NCBI GenBank assembly: GCA_964057225.1
Contig: OZ059900.1
Span: 18,739,638 to 18,803,637, forward strand
Direction of reading: 5' to 3'
Source of the DNA: Auanema rhodensis
Taxonomy: Eukaryota; Nematoda; Chromadorea; Rhabditida; Rhabditidae
DNA: 64,000 nucleotides
Of the stretch, positions 1 through 12,652 are shown piece by piece. How positions within the stretch are numbered: position 1 is the stretch's first letter; the number at the start of each line of letters is the position of its first letter. Under the pieces are notes generated by a model that saw only the letters and a list, made by a program, of their open reading frames with translations, was not told the origin of the DNA and ran no database searches. The position numbers were made by a program, and so were the translations under genes.

Positions 1-30
1 CAAAAAAACAGGGGTTAGAAAATTAAGGAA

Positions 31-67
31 ATTAGCATATTCTGAGGGCACGCCCCTTATGGCTAAT
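31..67. other. Imperfect hairpin within monomer
   Basis: ATTAGC (31-36) can pair with GCTAAT (62-67). The stem extends by ATA/TAT (37-39 with 58-60) across a bulged G at 61, with an inner AGGG/CCCT pairing in the GC-rich centre (45-57). The same element recurs in each monomer. It holds the most GC-rich stretch of an otherwise AT-rich unit and several of the variants that define array subfamilies (CATA to CAGA or CATAATC, GGGCAC to GGGTAC, CGCCCC to CGCCCT, CGCCTC or CGACCC, GGCTAA to GGCTTA). The structure is seen by eye only; no folding energy was computed. Whether it extrudes or binds a protein is unknown. Confidence 0.45.
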
Positions 68-74
68 ATTGATT

Positions 75-84
75 AAATCGATTT
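75..84. other. Perfect 10 bp palindrome AAATCGATTT
   Basis: A perfect palindrome centred on ATCGAT is present at this position of nearly every monomer. Exceptions are rare, such as the unit near 53145 where AAATCG has become TAATCG. It is flanked by an AT-rich left side and a T-run. Conservation alone is weak evidence of function, because most of the monomer is equally conserved by homogenisation. It could be a dimeric protein-binding site, or nothing. Confidence 0.5.
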
Positions 85-182
85 TTGTTCATATGAGTCG
101 TCAAATGCAACGAATTTCAGCGTGTTACATACTAAAATGAAGCATTTTACATGCTGAACACTAGAAAAATACAAAAACACAG

Positions 183-200
183 TATTTCCCATGAGAAATA
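183..200. other. Stem-loop TATTTC-CCATGA-GAAATA
   Basis: A perfect 6 bp inverted repeat (183-188 with 195-200) closes a 6 nt loop, shown for the first monomer and repeated throughout the array. Subfamily variants fall in the loop or beside the stem: CCCATG to CCTATG in some 36-62 kb monomers, CAGTATT to CAATATT in the 23-34 kb block. About ten bases downstream, CTGG-AAAA-CCAG (211-222) forms a second short stem-loop, which is broken in the AAACGAG subfamily. These are sequence observations without known function. Confidence 0.5.
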
Positions 201-3200
201 TTTTATTATGCTGGAAAACCAGTTTTTGGAAATTTCGCTGTAAACAAGGTTTTGACTTACGATTTCATGTGTTCAAACTCATGCAATGTCAATGAAACCT
301 AGCTCAAAATTGTTCGTACAACGTCTAGTTCCACTTTCACGACAAAAAAACAGGGGTTAGAAAATTAAGGAAATTAGCATATTCTGAGGGCACGCCCCTT
401 ATGGCTAATATTGATTAAATCGATTTTTGTTCATATGAGTCGTCAAATGCAACGAATTTCAGCGTGTTACATACTAAAATGAAGCATTTTACATGCTGAA
501 CACTAGAAGAATACAAAAACACAGTATTTCCCATGAGAAATATTTTATTATGCTGGAAAACCAGTTTTTGGAAATTTCGCTGTAAACAAGGTTTTGACTT
601 ACGATTTCATGTGTTCAAACTCATGCAATGTCAATGAAACCTAGCTCAAAATTGTTTGTACAACGTCTAGTTCCACTTTCACGACAAAAAAACAGGGGTT
701 AGAAAATTAAGGAAATTAGCATATTCTGAGGGCACGCCCCTTATGGCTAATATTGATTAAATCGATTTTTGTTCATATGAGTCGTCAAATGCAACGAATT
801 TCAGGGTGTTACATACTAAAATGAAGCATTTTACATGCTGAACACTAGAAAAATACAAAAACACAGTATTTCCCATGAGAAATATTTTATTATGCTGGAA
901 AACCAGTTTTTGGAAATTTCGCTGTAAACAAGGTTTTGACTTACGATTTCATGTGTTCAAACTCATGCAATGTCAATGAAACTTAGCTCAAAATTGTTCG
1001 TACAACGTCTAGTTCCACTTTCACGACAAAAAAACAGGGGTTAGAAAATTAAGGAAATTAGCATATTCTGAGGGCACGCCCCTTATGGCTAATATTGATT
1101 AAATCGATTTTTGTTCATATGAGTCGTCAAATGCAACGAATTTCAGCGTGTTACATACTAAAATGAAGCATTTCACATGCTGAACACTAGAAGAATACAA
1201 AAACACAGTATTTCCCATGAGAAATATTTTATTATGCTGGAAAACCAGTTTTTGGAAATTTCGCTGTAAACAAGGTTTTGACTTACGATTTCATGTGTTC
1301 AAACTCATGCAATGTCAATGAAACCTAGCTCAAAATTGTTTGTACAACGTCTAGTTCCACTTTCACGACAAAAAAACAGGGGTTAGAAAATTAAGGAAAT
1401 TAGCATATTCTGAGGGCACGCCCCTTATGGCTAATATTGATTAAATCGATTTTTGTTCATATGAGTCGTCAAATGCAACGAATTTCAGCGTGTTACATAC
1501 TAAAATGAAGCATTTTACATGCTGAACACTAGAAAAATACAAAAACACAGTATTTCCCATGAGAAATATTTTATTATGCTGGAAAACCAGTTTTTGGAAA
1601 TTTCGCTGTAAACAAGGTTTTGACTTACGATTTCATGTGTTCAAACTCATGCAATGTCAATGAAACTTAGCTCAAAATTGTTCGTACAACGTCTAGTTCC
1701 ACTTTCACGACAAAAAAACAGGGGTTAGAAAATTAAGGAAATTAGCATATTCTGAGGGCACGCCCCTTATGGCTAATATTGATTAAATCGATTTTTGTTC
1801 ATATGAGTCGTCAAATGCAACGAATTTCAGCGTGTTACATACTAAAATGAAGCATTTCACATGCTGAACACTAGAAGAATACAAAAACACAGTATTTCCC
1901 ATGAGAAATATTTTATTATGCTGGAAAACCAGTTTTTGGAAATTTCGCTGTAAACAAGGTTTTGACTTACGATTTCATGTGTTCAAACTCATGCAATGTC
2001 AATGAAACCTAGCTCAAAATTGTTCGTACAACGTCTAGTTCCACTTTCACGACAAAAAAACAGGGGTTAGAAAATTAAGGAAATTAGCATATTCTGAGGG
2101 CACGCCCCTTATGGCTAATATTGATTAAATCGATTTTTGTTCATATGAGTCGTCAAATGCAACGAATTTCAGCGTGTTACATACTAAAATGAACCATTTT
2201 ACATGCTGAACACTAGAAAAATACAAAAACACAGTATTTCCCATGAGAAATATTTTATTATGCTGGAAAACCAGTTTTTGGAAATTTCGCTGTAAACAAG
2301 GTTTTGACTTACGATTTCATGTGTTCAAACTCATGCAATGTCAATGAAACCTAGCTCAAAATTGTTCGTACAACGTCTAGTTCCACTTTCACGACAAAAA
2401 AACAGGGGTTAGAAAATTAAGGAAATTAGCATATTCTGAGGGCACGCCCCTTATGGCTAATATTGATTAAATCGATTTTTGTTCATATGAGTCGTCAAAT
2501 GCAACGAATTTCAGCGTGTTACATACTAAAATGAAGCATTTTACATGCTGAACACTAGAAAAATACAAAAACACAGTATTTCCCATGAGAAATATTTTAT
2601 TATGCTGGAAAACCAGTTTTTGGAAATTTCGCTGTAAACAAGGTTTTGACTTACGATTTCATGTGTTCAAACTCATGCAATGTCAATGAAACCTAGCTCA
2701 AAATTGTTCGTACAACGTCTAGTTCCACTTTCACGACAAAAAAACAGGGGTTAGAAAATTAAGGAAATTAGCATATTCTGAGGGCACGCCCCTTATGGCT
2801 AATATTGATTAAATCGATTTTTGTTCATATGAGTCGTCAAATGCAACGAATTTCAGCGTGTTACATACTAAAATGAAGCATTTTACATGCTGAACACTAG
2901 AAAAATACAAAAACACAGTATTTCCCATGAGAAATATTTTATTATGCTGGAAAACCAGTTTTTGGAAATTTCGCTGTAAACAAGGTTTTGACTTACGATT
3001 TCATGTGTTCAAACTCATGCAATGTCAATGAAACCTAGCTCAAAATTGTTCGTACAACGTCTAGTTCCACTTTCACGACAAAAAAACAGGGGTTAGAAAA
3101 TTAAGGAAATTAGCATATTCTGAGGGCACGCCCCTTATGGCTAATATTGATTAAATCGATTTTTGTTCATATGAGTCGTCAAATGCAACGAATTTCAGCG

Positions 3201-4109
3201 TGTTACATACTAAAATGAAGCATTTTATATGCTGAACACTAGAAAAATACAAAAACACAGTATTTCCCATGAGAAATATTTTATTATGCTGGAAAACCAG
3301 TTTTTGGAAATTTCGCTGTAACCAAGGTTTTGACTTACGATTTCATGTGTTCAAACTCATGCAATGTCAATGAAACCTAGCTCAAAATTGTTCGTACAAC
3401 GTCTAGTTCCACTTTCACGACAAAAAAACAGGGGTTAGAAAATTAAGGAAATTAGCATATTCTGAGGGCACGCCCCTTATGGCTAATATTGATTAAATCG
3501 ATTTTTGTTCATATGAGTCGTCAAATGCAACGAATTTCAGCGTGTTACATACTAAAATGAAGCATTTTACATGCTGAACACTAGAAAAATACAAAATCAC
3601 AGTATTTCCCATGAGAAATATTTTATTATGCTGGAAAACCAGTTTTTGGAAATTTCGCTGTAAACAAGGTTTTGACTTACGATTTCATGTGTTCAAACTC
3701 ATGCAATGTCAATGAAACCTAGCTCAAAATTGTTCCTACAACGTCTAGTTCCACTTTCACGACAAAAAACAGGGGTTAGAAAATTAAGGAAATTAGCATA
3801 TTCTGAGGGCACGCCCCTTATGGCTAATATTGATTAAATCGATTTTTGTTCATATGAGTCGTCAAATGCAACGAATTTCAGCGTGTTACATACTAAAATG
3901 AAGCATTTTACATGCTGAACACTACAAAAATACAAAAACACAGTATTTCCCATGAGAAATATTTTATTATGCTGGAAAACCAGTTTTTGGAAATTTCGCT
4001 GTAAACAAGGTTTTGACTTACGATTTCATGTGTTCAAACTCATGCAATGTCAATGAAACCTAGCTCAAAATTGTTCGTACAACGTCTAGTTCCACTTTCA
4101 CGACAAAAA

Positions 4110-6160
4110 AACAGGGGTTAGAAAATTAAGGAAATTAGCATATTCTGAGGGCACGCCCCTTATGGCTAATATTGATTAAATCGATTTTTGTTCATATGAT
4201 TCGTCAAATGCAACGAATTTTAGCGTGTTACATACTTAAATGAAGCATTTTACATGCTGAACACTAGAAAAAAACAAAAACACAGTATTTCCCATGAGAA
4301 ATATTTTATTATGCTGGAAAACCAGTTTTTGGAAATTTCGCTGTAAACAAGGTTTTGACTTACGATTTCATGTGTTCAAACTCATGCAATGTCAATGAAA
4401 CTTAGCTCAAAATTGTTCGTACAACGTCTAGTTCCACTTTCACGACAAAAAAACAGGGGTTAGAAAATTAAGGAAATTAGCATATTCTGAGGGCACGCCC
4501 CTTATGGCTAATATTGATTAAATCGATTTTTGTTCATATGAGTCGTCAAATGCAACGAATTTCAGCGTGTTACATACTGAAATGAAGCATTTTACATGCT
4601 GAACACTAGAAAAATACAAAAACACAGTATTTCCCATGAGAAATATTTTATTATGCTTGAAAACCAGTTTTTGGAAATTTCGCTGTAAACAAGGTTTTGA
4701 CTTACGATTTCATGTGTTCAAACTCATGCAATGTCAATGAAACCTAGCTCAAAATTGTTCGTACAACGTCTAGTTCCACTTTCACGACAAAAAAACAGGG
4801 GTTAGAAAATTAAGGAAATTAGCATATTCTGAGGGCACGCCCCTTATGGCTAATATTGATTAAATCGATTTTTGTTCATATGAGTCGTCAAATGCAACGA
4901 ATTTCAGCGTGTTACATACTAAAATGAAGCATTTTACATGCTGAACACTAGAAAAATACAAAAACACAGTATTTCCCATGAGAAATATTTTATTATGCTG
5001 GAAAACCAGTTTTTGGAAATTTCGCTGTAAACAAGGTTTTGACTTACGATTTCATGTGTTCAAACTCATGCAATGTCAATGAAACCTAGCTCAAAATTGT
5101 TCGTACAACGTCTAGTTCCACTTTCACGACAAAAAAACAGGGGTTAGAAAATTAAGGAAATTAGCATATTCTGAGGGCACGCCCCTTATGGCTAATATTG
5201 ATTAAATCGATTTTTGTTCATATGATTCGTCAAATGCAACGAATTTTAGCGTGTTACATACTTAAATGAAGCATTTTACATGCTGAACACTAGAAAAAAA
5301 CAAAAACACAGTATTTCCCATGAGAAATATTTTATTATGCTGGAAAACCAGTTTTTGGAAATTTCGCTGTAAACAAGGTTTTGACTTACGATTTCATGTG
5401 TTCAAACTCATGCAATGTCAATGAAACTTAGCTCAAAATTGTTCGTACAACGTCTAGTTCCACTTTCACGACAAAAAAACAGGGGTTAGAAAATTAAGGA
5501 AATTAGCATATTCTGAGGGCACGCCCCTTATGGCTAATATTGATTAAATCGATTTTTGTTCATATGAGTCGTCAAATGCAACGAATTTCAGCGTGTTACA
5601 TACTGAAATGAAGCATTTTACATGCTGAACACTAGAAAAATACAAAAACAAGTATTTCCCATGAGAAATATTTTATTATGCTTGAAAACCAGTTTTTGGA
5701 AATTTCGCTGTAAACAAGGTTTTGACTTACGATTTCATGTGTTCAAACTCATGCAATGTCAATGAAACCTAGCTCAAAATTGTTCGTACAACGTCTAGTT
5801 CCACTTTCACGACAAAAAAACAGGGGTTAGAAAATTAAGGAAATTAGCATATTCTGAGGGCACGCCCCTTATGGCTAATATTGATTAAATCGATTTTTGT
5901 TCATATGAGTCGTCAAATGCAACGAATTTCAGCGTGTTACATACTAAAATGAAGCATTTCACATGCTGAACACTAGAAGAATACAAAAACACAGTATTTC
6001 CCATGAGAAATATTTTATTATGCTGGAAAACCAGTTTTTGGAAATTTCGCTGTAAACAAGGTTTTGACTTACGATTTCATGTGTTCAAACTCATGCAATG
6101 TCAATGAAACCTAGCTCAAAATTGTTTGTACAACGTCTAGTTCCACTTTCACGACAAAAA
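4110..6160 (+). repeat. Local trimer duplication (about 1026 bp)
   Basis: A monomer with several private changes (ATGATTCG near 4198, TTTTAGCG, ACTTAAATG, AGAAAAAAAC) is followed by one with TACTGAAATG and TGCTTGAAAA (about 4578-4660). Both recur in the same order with ATGATTCG near 5224, which is 1026 bp (three monomers) downstream. The second copy has additionally lost one base near 5649. Shared private variants at a fixed three-monomer offset indicate a recent local duplication rather than independent mutation. Confidence 0.8.
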
Positions 6161-9100
6161 AACAGGGGTTAGAAAATTAAGGAAATTAGCATATTCTGAG
6201 GGCACGCCCCTTATGGCTAATATTGATTAAATCGATTTTTGTTCATATGAGTCGTCAAATGCAACGAATTTCAGCGTGTTACATACTAAAATGAAGCATT
6301 TTACATGCTGAACACTAGAAAAATACAAAAACACAGTATTTCCCATGAGAAATATTTTATTATGCTGGAAAACCAGTTTTTGGAAATTTCGCTGTAAACA
6401 AGGTTTTGACTTACGATTTCATGTGTTCAAACTCATGCAATGTCAATGAAACCTAGCTCAAAATTGTTCGTACAACGTCTAGTTCCACTTTCACGACAAA
6501 AAAACAGGGGTTAGAAAATTAAGGAAATTAGCATATTCTGAGGGCACGCCCCTTATGGCTAATATTGATTAAATCGATTTTTGTTCATATGAGTCGTCAA
6601 ATGCAACGAATTTCAGCGTGTTACATACTAAAATGAAGCATTTCACATGCTGAACACTAGAAGAATACAAAAACACAGTATTTCCCATGAGAAATATTTT
6701 ATTATGCTGGAAAACCAGTTTTTGGAAATTTCGCTGTAAACAAGGTTTTGACTTACGATTTCATGTGTTCAAACTCATGCAATGTCAATGAAACCTAGCT
6801 CAAAATTGTTCGTACAACGTCTAGTTCCACTTTCACGACAAAAAAACAGGGGTTAGAAAATTAAGGAAATTAGCATATTCTGAGGGCACGCCCCTTATGG
6901 CTAATATTGATTAAATCGATTTTTGTTCATATGAGTCGTCAAATGCAACGAATTTCAGCGTGTTACATACTAAAATGAACCATTTTACATGCTGAACACT
7001 AGAAAAATACAAAAACACAGTATTTCCCATGAGAAATATTTTATTATGCTGGAAAACCAGTTTTTGGAAATTTCGCTGTAAACAAGGTTTTGACTTACGA
7101 TTTCATGTGTTCAAACTCATGCAATGTCAATGAAACCTAGCTCAAAATTGTTCGTACAACGTCTAGTTCCACTTTCACGACAAAAAAACAGGGGTTAGAA
7201 AATTAAGGAAATTAGCATATTCTGAGGGCACGCCCCTTATGGCTAATATTGATTAAATCGATTTTTGTTCATATGAGTCGTCAAATGCAACGAATTTCAG
7301 CGTGTTACATACTAAAATGAAGCATTTTACATGCTGAACACTAGAAAAATACAAAAACACAGTATTTCCCATGAGAAATATTTTATTATGCTGGAAAACC
7401 AGTTTTTGGAAATTTCGCTGTAAACAAGGTTTTGACTTACGATTTCATGTGTTCAAACTCATGCAATGTCAATGAAACCTAGCTCAAAATTGTTCGTACA
7501 ACGTCTAGTTCCACTTTCACGACAAAAAAACAGGGGTTAGAAAATTAAGGAAATTAGCATATTCTGAGGGCACGCCCCTTATGGCTAATATTGATTAAAT
7601 CGATTTTTGTTCATATGAGTCGTCAAATGCAACGAATTTCAGCGTGTTACATACTAAAATGAAGCATTTTACATGCTGAACACTAGAAAAATACAAAAAC
7701 ACAGTATTTCCCATGAGAAATATTTTATTATGCTGGAAAACCAGTTTTTGGAAATTTCGCTGTAAACAAGGTTTTGACTTACGATTTCATGTGTTCAAAC
7801 TCATGCAATGTCAATGAAACCTAGCTCAAAATTGTTCGTACAACGTCTAGTTCCACTTTCACGACAAAAAAACAGGGGTTAGAAAATTAAGGAAATTAGC
7901 ATATTCTGAGGGCACGCCCCTTATGGCTAATATTGATTAAATCGATTTTTGTTCATATGAGTCGTCAAATGCAACGAATTTCAGCGTGTTACATACTAAA
8001 ATGAAGCATTTTACATGCTGAACACTAGAAAAATACAAAAACACAGTATTTCCCATGAGAAATATTTTATTATGCTGGAAAACCAGTTTTTGGAAATTTC
8101 GCTGTAAACAAGGTTTTGACTTACGATTTCATGTGTTCAAACTCATGCAATGTCAATGAAACCTAGCTCAAATTTGTTCGTACAACGTCTAGTTCCACTT
8201 TCACGACAAAAAAACAGGGGTTAGAAAATTAAGGAAATTAGCATATTCTGAGGGCACGCCCCTTATGGCTAATATTGATTAAATCGATTTTTGTTCATAT
8301 GAGTCGTCAAATGCAACGAATTTCAGCGTGTTACATACTAAAATGAAGCATTTTACATGCTGAACACTAGAAAAATACAAAAACACAGTATTTCCCATGA
8401 GAAATATTTTATTATGCTGGAAAACCAGTTTTTGGAAATTTCGCTGTAAACAAGGTTTTGACTTACGATTTCATGTGTTCAAACTCATGCAATGTCAATG
8501 AAACCTAGCTCAAAATTGTTCGTACAACGTCTAGTTCCACTTTCACGACAAAAAAACAGGGGTTAGAAAATTAAGGAAATTAGCATATTCTGAGGGCACG
8601 CCCCTTATGGCTAATATTGATTAAATCGATTTTTGTTCATATGAGTCGTCAAATGCAACGAATTTCAGCGTGTTACATACTAAAATGAAGCATTTTACAT
8701 GCTGAACACTAGAAAAATACAAAAACACAGTATTTCCCATGAGAAATATTTTATTATGCTGGAAAACCAGTTTTTGGAAATTTCGCTGTAAACAAGGTTT
8801 TGACTTACGATTTCATGTGTTCAAACTCATGCAATGTCAATGAAACCTAGCTCAAAATTGTTCGTACAACGTCTAGTTCCACTTTCACGACAAAAAAACA
8901 GGGGTTAGAAAATTAAGGAAATTAGCATATTCTGAGGGCACGCCCCTTATGGCTAATATTGATTAAATCGATTTTTGTTCATATGAGTCGTCAAATGCAA
9001 CGAATTTCAGCGTGTTACATACTAAAATGAACCATTTTACATGCTGAACACTAGAAAAATACAAAAACACAGTATTTCCCATGAGAAATATTTTATTATG

Positions 9101-10160
9101 CTGGAAAACCAGTTTTTGGAAATTTCGCTGTAACCAAGGTTTTGACTTACGATTTCATGTGTTTAAACTCATGCAATGTCAATGAAACCTAGCTCAAAAT
9201 TGTTCGTACAACGTCTAGTTCCACTTTCACGACAAAAAAACAGGGGTTAGAAAATTAAGGAAATTAGCATATTCTGAGGGCACGCCCCTTATGGCTAATA
9301 TTGATTAAATCGATTTTTGTTCATATGAGTCGTCAAATGCAACGAATTTCAGCGTGTTACATACTAAAATGAAGCATTTTACATGCTGAACACTAGAAAA
9401 ATACAAAAACACAGTATTTCCCATGAGAAATATTTTATTATGCTGGAAAACCAGTTTTTGGAAATTTCGCTGTAAACAAGGTTTTGACTTACGATTTCAT
9501 GTGTTCAAACTCATGCACTGTCAATGAAACCTAGCTCAAAATTGTTCGTACAACGTCTAGTTCCACTTTCACGACAAAAAAACAGGGGTTAGGAAATTAA
9601 GGAAATTAGCATATTCTGAGGGCACGCCCCTTATGGCTAATATTGATTAAATCGATTTTTGTTCATATGAGTCGTCAAATGCAACGAATTTCAGCGTGTT
9701 ACATACTTAAATGAAGCATTTTACATGCTGAACACTAGAAAAATACAAAAACACAGTATTTCCCATGAGAAATATTTTATTATGCTGGAAAACCAGTTTT
9801 TGGAAATTTCGCTGTAAACAAGGTTTTGACTTACGATTTCATGTGTTCAAACTCATGCAATGTCAATGAAACCTAGCTCAAAATTGTTCGTACAACGTCT
9901 AGTTCCACTTTCACGACAAAAAAACAGGGGTTAGAAAATTAAGGAAATTAGCATATTCTGAGGGCACGCCCCTTATGGCTAATATTGATTAAATCGATTT
10001 TTGTTCATATGAGTCGTCAAATGCAACGAATTTCAGCGTGTTACATACTTAAATGAAGCATTTTACATGCTGAACACTAGAAAAATACAAAAACACAGTA
10101 TTTCCCATGAGAAATATTTTATTATGCTGGAAAACCAGTTTTTGGAAATTTCGCTGTAAC

Positions 10161-11422
10161 CAAGGTTTTGACTTACGATTTCATGTGTTCAAACTCATGC
10201 AATGTCAATGAAACCTAGCTCAAAATTGTTCGTACAACGTCTAGTTCCACTTTCACGACAAAAAAACAGGGGTTAGAAAATTAAGGAAATTAGCATATTC
10301 TGAGGGCACGCCCCTTATGGCTAATATTGATTAAATCGATTTTTGTTCATATGAGTCGTCAAATGCAACGAATTTCAGCGTGTTACATACTTAAATGAAG
10401 CATTTTACATGCTGAACACTAGAAAAATACAAAAACACAGTATTTCCCATGAGAAATATTTTATTATGCTGGAAAACCAGTTTTTGGAAATTTCGCTGTA
10501 ACCAAGGTTTTGACTTACGATTTCATGTGTTCAAACTCATGCAATGTCAATGAAACCTAGCTCAAAATTGTTCGTACAACGTCTAGTTCCACTTTCACGA
10601 CAAAAAAACAGGGGTTAGAAAATTAAGGAAATTAGCATATTCTGAGGGCACGCCCCTTATGGCTAATATTGATTAAATCGATTTTTGTTCATATGAGTCG
10701 TCAAATGCAACGAATTTCAGCGTGTTACATACTAAAATGAAGCATTTTACATGCTGAACACTAGAAAAATACAAAAACACAGTATTTCCCATGAGAAATA
10801 TTTTATTATGCTGGAAAACCAGTTTTTGGAAATTTCGCTGTAAACAAAGTTTTGACTTACGATTTCATGTGTTCAAACTCATGCAATGTCAATGAAACCT
10901 AGCTCAAAATTGTTCGTACAACGTCTAGTTCCACTTTCACGACAAAAAAACAAGGGTTAGAAAATTAAGGAAATTAGCATATTCTGAGGGCACGCCCCTT
11001 ATGGCTAATATTGATTAAATCGATTTTTGTTCATATGAGTCGTCAAATGCAACGAATTTCAGCGTGTTACATACTAAAATAAAGCATTTTACATGCTGAA
11101 CACTAGAAAAATACAAAAACACAGTATTTCCCATGAGAAATATTTTATTATGCTGGAAAACCAGTTTTTGGAAATTTCGCTGTAAACAAGGTTTTGACTT
11201 ACGATTTCATGTGTTTAAACTCATGCAATGTCAATGAAACCTAGCTCAAAATTGTTCGTACAACGTCTAGTTCCACTTTCACGACAAAAAAACAGGGGTT
11301 AGAAAATTAAGGAAATTAGCATATTCTGAGGGCACGCCCCTTATGGCTAATATTGATTAAATCGATTTTTGTTCATATGAGTCGTCAAATGCAACGAATT
11401 TCAGCGTGTTACATACTAAAAT
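10161..11422 (+). repeat. Proximal copy of a 25-monomer-spaced duplication
   Basis: This stretch carries an ordered set of uncommon variants: GTAACCAAGG (about 10499), ACAAAGTTTT (10847), ACAAGGGTTAG (about 10952), AATAAAGC (about 11079) and GTGTTTAAAC (about 11215). The same set, in the same order and spacing, lies 8550 bp (25 x 342) downstream at 18711-19972. Agreement fails at the A/C site near 10160/18710 on the left and at the ATGAAGC/ATAAAGC site near 11423/19973 on the right. Confidence 0.75.
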
Positions 11423-12652
11423 GAAGCATTTTACATGCTGAACACTAGAAAAATACAAAAACACAGTATTTCCCATGAGAAATATTTTATTATGCTGGAA
11501 AACCAGTTTTTGGAAATTTCGCTGTAAACAAGGTTTTGACTTACGATTTCATGTGTTCAAACTCATGCAATGTCAATGAAACCTAGCTCAAAATTGTTCG
11601 TACAACGTCTAGTTCCACTTTCACGACAAAAAAACAGGGGTTAGAAAATTAAGGAAATTAGCATATTCTGAGGGCACGCCCCTTATGGCTAATATTGATT
11701 AAATCGATTTTTGTTCATATGAGTCGTCAAATGCAACGAATTTCAGCGTGTTACATACTAAAATAAAGCATTTTACATGCTGAACACTAGAAAAATACAA
11801 AAACACAGTATTTCCCATGAGAAATATTTTATTATGCTGGAAAACCGGTTTTTGGAAATTTCGCTGTAAACAAGGTTTTGACTTACGATTTCATGTGTTC
11901 AAACTCATGCAATGTCAATGAAACCTAGCTCAAAATTGTTCGTACAACGTCTAGTTCCACTTTCACGACAAAAAAACAGGGGTTAGAAAATTAAGGAAAT
12001 TAGCATATTCTGAGGGCACGCCCCTTATGGCTAATATTGATTAAATCGATTTTTGTTCATATGAGTCGTCAAATGCAACGAATTTCAGCGTGTTACATAC
12101 TAAAATGAAGCATTTTACATGCTGAACACTAGAAAAATACAAAAACACAGTATTTCCCATGAGAAATATTTTATTATGCTGGAAAACCAGTTTTTGGAAA
12201 TTTCGCTGTAAACAAGGTTTTGACTTACGATTTCATGTGTTCAAACTCATGCAATGTCAATGAAACCTAGCTCAAAATTGTTCGTACAACGTCTAGTTCC
12301 ACTTTCACGACAAAAAAACAGGGGTTAGAAAATTAAGGAAATTAGCATATTCTGAGGGCACGCCCCTTATGGCTAATATTGATTAAATCGATTTTTGTTC
12401 ATATGAGTCGTCAAATGCAACGAATTTCAGCGTGTTACATACTAAAATGAAGCATTTTACATGCTGAACACTAGAAAAATACAAAAACACAGTATTTCCC
12501 ATGAGAAATATTTTATTATGCTGGAAAACCAGTTTTTGGAAATTTCGCTGTAAACAAGGTTTTGACTTACGATTTCATGTGTTCAAACTCATGCAATGTC
12601 AATGAAACCTAGCTCAAAATTGTTCGTACAACGTCTAGTTCCACTTTCACGA

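Larger units (their letters stand above)
1..342 (+). repeat. Representative 342 bp monomer
   Basis: The first complete monomer, used here as the reference for internal positions. My hand count gives 59 C and 57 G (34% GC) and 10 CpG dinucleotides. In order it holds an A7 tract (2-8), an imperfect hairpin (31-67), a 10 bp palindrome (75-84), a perfect 6 bp stem-loop (183-200), a CTGG/CCAG stem-loop (211-222) and an unstructured right third. The main variable positions across the array lie around 5, 23-25, 38-39, 49-56, 108-111, 119, 134-142, 148, 163-166, 182, 189, 220, 244, 294, 315-316 and 322. The 342 bp length equals 114 codons, so a reading frame would be carried from monomer to monomer, but the frames are closed by stops. 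The unit start is arbitrary. Confidence 0.95.
1..2052 (+). repeat. Dimeric alternation, six monomers
   Basis: Odd monomers (starts 1, 685, 1369) carry ACTAGAAAAAT, while even monomers (starts 343, 1027, 1711) carry ACTAGAAGAAT. This gives a 684 bp higher-order period over three cycles. Companion variants partly follow the alternation: monomers 2 and 4 carry TTTGTAC, monomers 3 and 5 carry CTTAGCT, monomers 4 and 6 carry TTCACATG. A related run reappears at 5.81-7.0 kb, where the TTCACATG/AGAAGAAT monomer is again followed directly by the GAACCATT monomer (2191 and 6977). That is an offset of 14 monomers less two deleted bases. Confidence 0.8.

Noticed and set aside
11-18. GGGGTTAG resembling a telomere repeat
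   Set aside because: It is a single hexamer-length match per monomer with no tandem TTAGGG run, hence chance.
233-249. CENP-B box-like motif (TTCG, A, C and last G in register)
   Set aside because: It matches 7 of 9 core positions, but about one such match is expected by chance in both strands of a 342 bp unit, and the central GG of the CGGG core is AA.
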